NCBI RefSeq assembly: GCF_001649575.2
Contig: NC_051446.1
Coordinates: 262,552-326,551, forward strand
DNA from: Kryptolebias marmoratus
Taxonomy: Eukaryota; Chordata; Actinopteri; Cyprinodontiformes; Rivulidae
Reading direction: 5' to 3'
Length of the DNA stretch: 64,000 nucleotides
Position numbers and translations under genes: made by a program. The notes beneath the pieces were generated by a model that was not told where the DNA came from, did not search any database, and was given only the letters and a program-made list of their open reading frames with translations. Shown here piece by piece: positions 12,501 through 24,500 of this stretch (the stretch's first letter is position 1; the number at the start of each line of letters is the position of its first letter).

Positions 12501-15500
12501 GGGTATGATGTAGGTGGATGTGGCCAACAAAATAATGTGAAATCTTCAGATCAATAGTAGTGCAGACTGTGATCTCTCTATTTATATTCCAGACTAGAAT
12601 CCTAATCTAGTCTGTTGTCTTATTCTCGTGTAATTTATTTAAGTTCCACGTTTCCAGCCTCTGAGGATAATAATCCCAATATCTTGCCAATGCAGAGATG
12701 GCAAACTAGTGATTGATTTACAGTGGTCTTAGTATGAACTAGAGAGCAAGTCCAAAAAAGTACAAAAGCACAACACTGGAAACATGACATGTACAGAGCA
12801 AATCTCAGTAGAGCATCAGTTCTAAAAGTAGTTGGCCGAATGGTTTTTGTTCAGTCCAATAATCAGTCTGGTGCCTGGAGAATCAGCAGGTCAAACACAC
12901 TGGATCATGGTGAATGTGAAGCTAGAGCTACATTAATCAGCCATAACAGAAACTCTTTTCATACATGAGTTAAAGCCCTTATTGATCTGTAAAGCCACAG
13001 TATTCAACCATTCACTCACTGATTGCTTCTTCTTTACTAATGCTCTTCATCATTCATCAAGACAAGAAAGTGATTTAAAAAAAGGTCACAGTGAATATGC
13101 AATATTTTTCTATCACACAAGACAGTGTGGGGTAGCCTAAATCATCTTCAGTCTTTAGTTTTATCATGACGACATATTTACGTATATATTGCCTTAACTT
13201 AATTTAGTGGACAGAGAAGTGTGAAACACAGCAACAACAGATCGAGGCAACTGAGGCTCTGTCAACATGGGATTGCTGTTTTGTGAATATTAAAGGTTTT
13301 TCTTTCAGCCATGCGTTAACATAGAAACAGTGTTTTAGAAACAGTAATTTATGAAACCCTGTTCCAGAGTAAGGAAATCTTCAATATTTTTGTAAACTAT
13401 GTAATAGTCTGCCTCCTTTTTACCTACAGCACCAATAATGACAGGGTTGTGTTTGTGTTGCAGACGTCAGTTGCTCAACTACAACAAAACCATCATATCT
13501 TGCTTTATTTCATGAACAGACGAGGCTGATGAACAGTAACACTGCCTTAAACAAAGCAGTGCAGCTCTTCCCTCCCCTTGGTGGATATGTCCAAATATGT
13601 TTATGTTTAAACCAACACCATTCCCAGGTAATAGTAGTTTAAAGTGACACAAAGTACACGTAGTAGTTTTTTCTTCCTATGTTTAGTGTGACGTGTCTGC
13701 TCCTTTTCTTTCCTGTTTTTGGTGGATTTTCGAGGCAGTGTTACAGCGCCACATACAGGATATTACAGTGTTTGGGTTGTTTTCTGTGTTTCCGTGTGGA
13801 TGAAAACATTTCTAGAAACAGTGCCATGTTTAGGAGGAAAAAGATTGTTTTGGAAAGACAGAAGGAGACTGAAGGAGTCACTTTTCTAGATTTTTAAACT
13901 TATTGACCAGTCAGTATTGTACTTGTTAGGGTTGAACTGCACTGCAGACATGGTGGTGTCAGCTGAAGAAAGAAATATGATCTTTGATTTCACTTGAGGA
14001 TATCGTCTTCACCGTCACAGGTGTTTGTCTTCTGAGCAGTTGTATTGTCACTTAAAACTCTGGCGCAGATACACTAAGTGCTTGTTCAGACCTGTTGTTT
14101 AAAATCATCTTCAGCTATCAGATTGCATTCTGTTTTACATCTTAAAACCTCCAGAAAGACCTTATTGAAATGATACAACCCACCTGTCCTTTTATCGTAA
14201 CATGGCCTGAACAGACGTTAACCACAGTAACAAGACACCTCATATTTTTAACTTCATCTGTCAGTGATCACGTTTTTCACAGGTATGAATATTTCTGTAA
14301 ACCAGCGCTGTAGTCAGAGTGCTGCTTTACAGGAATGCAAATGAACATGCTAATCACTTGTGTGTTTCTCTACCTTGAGGCCAAGGGCAGCAGCCATGTG
14401 TGCAGGGGTCCAGCCATCACTGTTTGCCTGGTTCAACAGCACAGCAGACAATGCCAGGGCGGTGGGTGAATCAGGAGCGCCACCTCGTGTTGGGTAGCAG
14501 AGGAGAAGACGTAGTGTGTCCACGTGTCCTGAACTGACGGCAGCGTGCAGCACTGTGCAGCCGTCCTGTGGTAAAGGAGGTTAAAATGGCAGAAACCACG
14601 AGAAAATGAGACATGATGAAGGTGAAACAAGATTAAATTTCTATATTAGATCCAGAAGGATTTGCTTTTAAACCTCTAGCTAAAAAACACTGTAAATGGA
14701 AAATGTGAAAGCAAGACTGATCCAATTAGAAATGAAAAATGAGAAAATTATTTTATAATCAATTGTTTTAAAAACTACAACAATGCTTTGCACATCTATA
14801 TATTTCTTTCAGCAGTACTTTTTTTTAAAGTTGACTGTATGAGTTTGTCTCGCACAGTGACTGCTGGGGATAGGCACCAGCTCCCTGCGACCCGGAATGG
14901 AGAAGCGGGTAAAGAAAATGGATGGATGGATAGATGGATGGATGAGTTTGTTTTAATAACAGACAGACTGACAAAGGTCTTCTTTCTGAAAAGTTGTTTG
15001 GTTTAAAAAACAGAAAGTAAAACATGAACATCTGTAGTAAATATAAGTCAGAGCACAAAATGACAAAAAAGTTGTTCTTTTCCCACCAATGTTTAGATTA
15101 AGTTTACTAAAATAGAAACAAAACCACTGATAAATAAGATGTGATGTCAACCAGTCAAGTGCAGTTCACACATGCTTAACCCAAAGGAAGTTTCTACTAC
15201 TAAAAAAAACAAAAACAAATCAATCACAAACATTTAAAGTATGACCTAACTTCTTGAACAATTGCACAGCATTTCACAATTCTCAAAACCCAAAGCTGGT
15301 TGTCTTTATAGACCCTAAAAATTACAAAAATCTGCATTTTAACAAAATTTGACCATCTTTTACAATTGGTTTAGACCAAGTAATATTTTAAAAGATTTAA
15401 AACTAAATTAAACCTTACTTACAGTTTGATTATGGAGTACAGAGTTACTACATGTAGCTCTAACTGGACTCCATAATCAAACTGTATCCACTCTTAATCA

Positions 15501-18500
15501 AGATCTGATCACCTCTCAGCTGTTATTTTTTTATATTTGACCTAATAAACTGGCCAGGATTTTTGCTGGCTCAAAATACCTGTGCTGTGCTCAGGAGGTT
15601 AGATGTTCAGCAGGAAAAACAGGCTAAATGTAGAACAAGGCCAGGAACTAAATATAGGGGTTCATCTCATGATCCCATGGCAAATCAGAGGCTCCTGTGG
15701 TTACCATGGAAACCTGGGAAGCTTGCATATCAATGGGCTCACACTGTTCAGTAACCCTGAGAGTACCTAAATCCTTCATGTGAAGCAAGCCGAGTGTGAG
15801 ACAAAGAAGAGTGTTACTAAGGAGTGACAAACGGTGGGAGAATGGTGCTTTTCACGGTTCTGAAGTTCACATTGAAGTAGTTGTACAAACTGAAAAAAAC
15901 CCAGCTGCAACTCAAAAAGAACTTAAACCCAGACAATCTTACTCATCCACCATGAAGGATAAATTTTCCTCTTTGTGCCAAATTATTATTAGAGAATATA
16001 CATTTTCTGCAAAATGCTGAGTGTGGAATGACTTTGCTGAAGAAGTTCTTGAAGTTAAAACAAGCAGAACACAGGCTGAAATAAGCAGAACACAAACTAA
16101 AAGCAGCAGAATGGTAGCAAAAATGTGCAAAACATGCTAAAAATAAAATTAGCAAAACATATGCTAAAATTAGCAAACATGAATACTAAAACTAAAACAA
16201 ATAAAACAATAATAAGCAGAACTGTAGCTAAAAGTAGCAGAACAGTAGCTAAAAGCTAAAAAAAACAAAAAAAAAAAAACGGTAGTTTTAAGCTAGAAGT
16301 AGCTTAAAAAACACACAAAAATAGAACAAGCATGCTAAAGCAGTTTTTTAAAATAACAAGGTTTCTGGAGGAATTCAAAAGGTCTAATGTACTTTTTCAA
16401 TAAAGTTAATTATTTAAAAAGGTCTAAAAATTACACAAAGAAATTGTTGTCCCCTATTCACGATCGAGCTAAATGTTTTGAGATTTGGCTGGTTAAAATA
16501 GTACAAAGTATACACAAGTAGTTTGACTCCTAAAATTGTAAGGAAGAAACTGCAAACAGGAAAACAACAGTGTGAACAATAACTGACATAAAAAACAACT
16601 GGCGCTGTCACAAGGTTTCCAGCCGGAGGCCAGTGAGCCACAGACTTACTGCGGTGGTGAGCGAGCGATTGGCTCCGGCGCTCAGCAGGGTCCGGGTGCA
16701 GTCCAGCCTTCCTGCCTCACAGGCCAGAAAGAGAGGGGTCTGACCCCCCGCCGCCACCAGGTCAACAGCAGCTCCTGCAGCCAGCAGCATCTCCACACAG
16801 CTGTAGGGAGGGGGGTACATTAACAAAAGCAAATGGCTGACAACATGGAAATACAAGAAATTAATCAAATAAAAAATAGAGACACAAGTTAATGCACACT
16901 TCATACTTTAATGCACAGGTGTTAAAGGTTTAGGTTTTTTATTTTAAACAAAAAGATTTCGAATGTAGATCTGCATATTAGTATTTACAGTTGATGTTTT
17001 CTCTTATCTTGTCACCTGTTCACGAGACAGTCGGTACTGTGCAAGATTTTTTCACCACACTTTTTTTTCCATCTTTGCTTCAAAGGAGCCAGAATTTCCT
17101 GTAATCTTTTCAAATGATTTTGATCAATAGCTCTTCAGGTTTTCTGAAGATCTTTTACTTTCCTTCAACTTGACATCTCCAGTGAACTTTGGCTACTTTT
17201 TCCACATATTTACTGTACTGACTCTGACCATGACAGCAAAGTGCAGCGTGAGCTTAAAAATAAAAAGGAAAGTGGTCAAGTGGAGGACAACACAAGACAG
17301 TTTAACAGTCTATTTTTAGTATTTTTCATCAGGTCAAGAGATGAAATGGAACTAAATTGTGTCATAGTGACAAAAGGTTGGTAACACGCCTAAAGATCAA
17401 TTTCAAATTGTTAAATAGTTAAATTTTCAGAGACACAGACACATTTGTTTGTCCTTTTCTGTTAAAAAAGGAAAATCCCACAAAGGTCACTGAAATAACT
17501 TGAAACTGACAAAAGTAAAAGGATTAAAATAAGAAAAATAATTTTAAAAAATGGATAAAGATCAGTCATTGCTTTTGAATTTGGTATAACAAAATCTTGA
17601 CACTGGCCTTGACAAAAGGATGGTACTCTTAACTTGAAATTTTGTTGAACAACCTTTTGAATCAATCACTGCAATCAAGTGATTTCTGTCTCTCTCTGAG
17701 ACTTCTGCACCTGTCCACAGGTATTTTGTCCCACTCCTCATGAACAAACTGCTCCATCTGTCTCAGGTTTGAAGGGTTTCTTCTCCAGATGTTTCAGTTC
17801 CTTCCACAGATGTTCAACAGGATTTAGATCAGGGCTCAGAGGCCACTTCAGAACAGTCCAATGTTTTGTTCTGAGCCATTTGGTGTTTTTAGCTTTGAGT
17901 CATGGGTCATTATCCTGTTGGACGACCCATGACCTGAGACTGAGACCAAGCTTTCTGACATTGAGCAGCTTATTTGACTCCAGAACATCGTGGTAGTCTT
18001 GAGATTTCATTGGACCCTGAACAGATTTATGACCCCCTGCATCAGATGCAGCCCCAGAACAGAACCAAGCCTCCTCCATGTTTCACAATAGGTACAGGGT
18101 TCTATTCTTTTTGTGCTTCATTTTTGGATCTGTGAACATAGAGCTGATGGGACCTGTTGTCAAAAAGCTCCAGTTTTATCTTATGTCTAAAGGATATTCT
18201 CCCAGAAGTTTTGTGGTTTGTTAAGTTGCATTTAGACAAATTCCAGCCATTTTTTATGATTTGGTGTCCTCCTTGGTCATCTACCATTAAGTCCATTTTG
18301 TCTCAAACAGTGACTGATGCTATAATCTGACACTGATGACCCTTGACATTATAGTTCACCTCCAATCTCTTTGGAAGTTGTTCTGGGCTTTTTAGTTACC
18401 ATTCATATTATTAATTTCTTTAATTTGTCATCCGTTTTCCTCCTGCAGCCACATCCAGGGAGGTTTTCTCCAGTCCTGTGGACCTTAACCTTCTGAATAA

Positions 18501-21500
18501 TCTGAGCAGCTGTATTCACAGGAACATCCAGCTGCTTGGAGATGGTCTTATAGTCTTTATCTTTAACATGCTGCTCAATCATTTTCTTTCTAAGCTCCTG
18601 AGACAGCTCTGTCCTCAGCTTTCTGTGCTCCATGTTCAGTGTGGTACACACCATGATACCAAACAGCCTTGTGACTAATTTTTACCCTTTAAATAGGCAG
18701 ACTGAATGATTACAAGACCGAAAACACCTGCGATGCTGATTACAGGAAACATCTGAGTTTAACATGTCCCCATGGGCAAATTAGTTTCATTAGTTTGTTA
18801 CAGCTTGGTGGGTTTATATGCTTAATGTCATCTGCCAGGTGGGCCGGGGATTTTCATTTCCTTTTTATTATTATTTTAGGTAGTATTGGCATGGAGGTGT
18901 TTCAGTTAGGGAAGTTAGGTGTGCTGCTTGTTTTAGCAGCTATTTTCACCTGGGGGTTATGGGAAGGGTGGGTTTTCACTGTCACTGTTAAAACGATGCT
19001 TGTCTCTTTGCTCAACCAGAATATACGTGTTTATTTGCCTGGCACTTTGACACTTTCAGTTCTCTCTTTTTCTTCTCATCCTGAGTAATATGACAGGCAA
19101 ATTTAAGACCAATACTTTGAATGTTAAGGGTCTAAACCACCCTGTTAAAAAGAAAAAAGCCCTCACACATATGAAAAACTTAGGTGCAGGATTGGTTTTT
19201 CTTCAAGAAACCCATCTTAATAACCGGGACAGTACCCGTTTAAAATGTGAGTGGGTGTGGCAGCTTTTCCACTCAACTTTCCAGGCAAGCAAGAGGAGTC
19301 GCAATACTTATCAATAAAAATATATATATAATTTACGCCATCAACAATTGTTGCGGAACTAGAAAACTTTACAATTTAAATGTGATTTTAGTAAATGTTT
19401 ATGCCCCAAACTTCGACAACCCTCAGTTCTTCTCTCATCTTGTCAAACTGCTCCCCCATTTAGATTCTCATTTGCTGATCATGAGGGGGGGATTTTAATC
19501 TGTATTGACCCGGGGCTGGATAGGTCATGGGCAAAGCCGAGTTATGTTACATCCAGGTCGGCAACTTATTTAAAGTCCTTTCTTTCAAAATATGGTATTG
19601 TGGATCTTTGGCGCCTCTTGCACCTCCAGGACAGACAATATTCTTTTTTTTTCCCATGCCCATGGAAGTTACAGCAAAATCGACTACTTTATTGATAATA
19701 TTCTAACCTGATATGTCCAGAACTGTGACTACCAATCCATAGTGATCTCTGACAACGCTCCTCTCTTAAATGTGTGAATGCTATTAAGCATTCACACCAT
19801 TGTTTTCCTGTTTCTCTTTATTGTGTGAATGCTTTTAAGCATTCNAAACAAAACAAAAAAGAAAACACAAACAAAAACAAAACAAAAAAAATAACAAAAA
19901 AGACAATAAAAACACGCAATGAAAGCAAAACATTAAACAAAACGTCTGTTTAAACTAGAAAGTCTGTTTTAAGTGCTTTTTAAAAGAGTCCACAGAGTCA
20001 ACTAAAGGTAGCTGTAGAGCACAGGTGTCAAACTTAGGGCTGGCGGGGCACATCCAGCCCTNNNNNNNNNNNNNNNNNNNNNNNNNNNNNNNNNNNNNNN
20101 NNNNNNNNNNNNNNNNNNNNNNNNNNNNNNNNNNNNNNNNNNNNNNNNNNNNNNNNNNNNNAGAACCCTCATGGGTCAGGGGTCAGCCCTATGGATTTCA
20201 AGGTCAAAGGTCAATGTCACATGGTAAAGAAAGCTATATCACTGCAACCGTGTACAGTAGGAAGGCCTAGCCTCACAGCTGGACACTTCATAGGTCAAGG
20301 ATTAGCTCTACAGTCTTTAAGGTCATAATACTTTTTTAGGGCTAATTTTAGCTTTTTATTTTTAGTTGTTTCTGCTTCTTTCAGCTATTTTCAGCTTTTA
20401 TTCTAATTATTTTCAGCTTTTTAAACTAATTTCTGCTTCTTTCAGCTTTTGTTCTTCTACTTTATGCGATTCTTCTTCAAATCAGCTTCTGTTTCACTTT
20501 TTGCATCTTCATTAAACTTCAGCTGTTCAGCATATCTTCAGCCGCTTTCAGCAAAATCTTTCAGCAAAAAAGCATTCACACTGCATTTTCGCAGGAAATG
20601 CAACTTCTCTAGTTGAATTTAACTTACCTGAAATAGGGGCCCAGAGAAAATATTGGAGGTTCAACTCGCTCCTGCTGTCTGATGAGAGCTTTGTTAAATT
20701 TATGTTTAATCAGATTTCCCTTTTTTTTTTTTTATTAATGACACCCCAGATGTCTCAGTTTCTACTATCTGGGAAGCCCTTAAGGCGTACATAAGAGGTC
20801 AGATAATATCATTTGTGGCTAAGAAGAGGAAGGACTCTCAGTCCAAGCAAGTGGATCTTGAGAGCCAAATCACAGATTTGGACAGTAGGAAGGCACAAGA
20901 TCCATCCCAACAGTTGCACAAGGAACGCTGTAGGCTTCATGCAGAGCACAATCTAATTACATCTCAGTCGATAGAATATTTACTGTTGAAAAATAGAAGT
21001 AACACATACAAATACGGTGACAAGGCAGGGGAGGTTTTGGAAAGGCAGCTTAAGGGTGCAAGGGCCAAATTAACTATTGGTGGGATAACATCTCAGGATG
21101 ACACTATCATTACGGACCAGCAAGAAATAAATGATGCCTTTCAACGTTATTATAACAAATTATATAGCTCCGATAATTGTTGCAACTCCCATCTTTTACA
21201 GAACTTCTTTGGACGTTTAGCCATGCCAAATCTAAACCTGGACCAAGTTGCTGCCCTAGACATGCCTGTTTCGGAGCAGGAGATTTTAGGGGCAATCAAA
21301 TTATTATAGCCCCGGAAGTCGTCTGGTCTGCCAGATGGTCTGCCAAGTGAGTTTTATGCAGCATTCTCTGATCTGCTAGCTCCAATTTTGGCAAATATGT
21401 ATAAATATTATTTCAAGAAAGGATCCCTCTCTCCCACTTTGAATCAAGTCTGCATACCATTGCTGCTAAAAAAAGATAAGAATCCCACAGACATCTTACA

Positions 21501-24500
21501 GACTGATATCATTACTGAACAGTGATTATAAAATACTAGCAAAAGTGTTGGCCTGTCGCCTGGAGCGAGTCCTACCTAGTGTTATATCCCCAGATCAGAC
21601 AGGGTTCATTAAAAGCAGACGCTCTTTTTATAATATACGTCGCTTACTGAACATTGTCAAAAGAATTCTGAATGCCTTCTCTCCATTGATGCAGAGAAGG
21701 CATTTGATAGAGTGGAGTGGATTTACATGTTTGAAACTTTGGAGAGATTTGGTTTTGGTGGGCCATTTATATCTTGGGTTAAGTTACTGTCATTTCCTTC
21801 AACCATGTTTCTGACAAATAATACCTAAACCGTTCAGTTTGTACCCCGGGACCCGACAGGGGTGTCCACTTAGCCCCTTACTTTTTGCTAAGGACTAACA
21901 ACTCTATTACCAGGGGCAGGGTTGAGCATAAGCTTTCTCTTTATGCTGATGACCTTTTGTTATACATTTCGGAACCAGAACTGAGCATCCCTCACATCTC
22001 AACACTCCTCTCTCAGTTTGGGGAAATCTCTGGATATAAAGTAAACATGCACAAAAGTGAGCTTTTGCCTCTGAACGCTAGCCTAGATCAAGTGCCACAC
22101 CTTTTAAGATAGCTATTCATAACTTTGTCTATCTGGGTATTACAATAACAAAGACTCTCAATGACCTCTATAAGAGTAACTTTGAGAAATTGCTTACAGA
22201 GACCCAACGTGACTTAACTAAGTGGTCAGCACTCCCTCTCTCTCTGGTAGGAAGAGTGAATACAATCAAGATGTCAGTGCTCCCTAGATTCATATACCTC
22301 TTTCAGTGTCTCCCTGTTGTTATTCCGAGTGCTTATTTTAAAAAGTTAGATTCTGCCTTTTCGACTTACATTTGGAATGGCAAAAAGCCTTGTCTTAAGA
22401 AAGACCACTTACAAAAATCAAAGCGAGATGGGGGTCGAGCTCTTCCCAATATCTGACACTATTATTGGGCATGTAATTTGTATTGTTTGTCTTTTTGGGT
22501 GCACTATAGCTCTAATGACGGTGGTCTCATCTGAGTAGAGATGTAAAAACTCTCATGTGCCCCTATATCTCTGTCAGCTTTGGTCGGTGCATCCTTACCC
22601 TTATCTCTTAATCATACCTCCTCTAACCGTATAGTCTATAACTCCCTGGCATTCTACTCTCAATTTAGGAAACACTTTGGCCTTCGTCAGATCAGTCTCT
22701 CCAGTCCAATTGCATTTAATAACCTTTTTCCCCCTTCGTTGCAGGATGCCACTTTTGGTGTGTGGCAAAGCAAAGGTTTAAAATATTTTAAGGATCTCTA
22801 CATTGAAAACAAGTTTGCCTCTTTTGAACAACTGTCTAACAAATTTGATTTACCAGCTTCACACTTTTTTAGATATTTGCAGGTTAGGCATTTTATTACC
22901 TCATATATGTCAAGATTTCCTGACAAGCCTCCGGATAATATAATCGATGAGCTGATGTCTTTTGACCCAAGGAGCAAAGACTTCACTTCCTGGATAAAAC
23001 TGATCTCCCATTTAGACTCCCGATCCTTTGCCACAATTAAACAGTCCTGGGAGCAGGATCTTCAAATTACAATTAGTGAGACGGTTTGGGCTGATATTTT
23101 TGGGAAAATTCATTCATCATCAATATGCGCGAGACACTCTCTTATCCAATTTAAAGTAGTACATCAGGCATATCTCCATACATCTAAATTAGCCAGAATT
23201 TACCCTCAAATCGACCCTATATGTGATAGATGTAAATTAAAGGAAGCCACGTTATTACACGTTTTGGAACTGCCCCAGGATACAGATATACTGGAATGGT
23301 TTCTGTGAAGCCCTCTCAGCTGTTGAGTTAAAATTACTCCAAACCCACTCATGCTGTTCTTTGGGGTTACTCCTGAGGGTTTAGGTTTACCTACTGGAGG
23401 CAGGAAGGTAATTGCATTCTCAACTTTGCTAGCACGCCGCCTAATTCTCCTCAGATGGAAGGATGCTGCCCCAACCAGTGTCAAACTGGATAAAAGACGT
23501 ACTACTTAACCTAAAATTAGAGAAATTTAGGTATGTGATGAGAGGTTCTGAGGATAAATTTTATAAAACCTGGAAATTGTTTAGGATCTTTTTCAATAAA
23601 CCCTCAACAGAGGTCCAGGAATAGTAGACCCTGGGAATTTTGGCTGAGCAGTAGTTCCATAAATCTTGCCATGGTCTTTGTATGGTCTCAATTTTTAGTT
23701 TCTCTTTTTGCTACATACCCTGTAGGTGACAGTATCTAGGGTAGCGTTTCTCAACGGGGGCAGTACCGCCCCCTGGGGGGCGTTGAGAGGATGACGGGGG
23801 GTGCTGGCAGCAATATTTTCCAAAACGGGGCGCTGATATTCTTTTGGGGGGCGTTTGCTTGAAGATAAAGTTTACACCAAAGATTCACAACAATATCAGT
23901 TTAAACTTTGAACTACTTGCAAAAATATTGTGGCCTAAAACATTAAAACCAGCACAGAACTACAACTGTATTGATGGTGTTTCTCTTCGCCGCAGCTCCG
24001 TGCTGCCTTCAGGAGAACAGGACATCAGGATGTCGTTTTTATAATTTGTCCCACATGGCAGTTACTTTGTAAACTTTGAGAAAGTTTTATGTAAGTCTTT
24101 AGTGGTATTACCCTTGGAATAATTTATTTCTCTTACATGGATTAATTTCTCTGAAGGATACACTGTGAGCACATTGTTATCACAGTGGTTAAACATTATC
24201 AAGAGCAATATTCCGTTGTCGGACTTTCCCTGAAAGCGTCCAGCATCCAGACGCACATTAACTCTTTTTTGGACAAGATGCTTTGTTGACATGACTGCGG
24301 AACAGCGTTGCCAAAGCATAGGAACACACACAAAAAAAATAAAAATTCTAAAACCAGAGACTTACGGCTTGACAAGTGGATCACAGCAGCTGTGTCAGCC
24401 GGATCGATGTCGGCTAACACCGCTGCTGCTTTTCTCTGCAGCTTTATTTGTGTCGTTGTGAACTTTAAAGTCTTATCATCAGTCACAATCTTTAATTAGT

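Noticed and set aside
18403..18654. Functional Tc1 transposase gene
   Set aside because: Only the N-terminal 80 residues are open; the remainder is broken by stops and shifts.
22580..23308. 242-codon host gene
   Set aside because: The sequence is the C-terminal end of L1-like ORF2, continuous with the reverse transcriptase blocks upstream.
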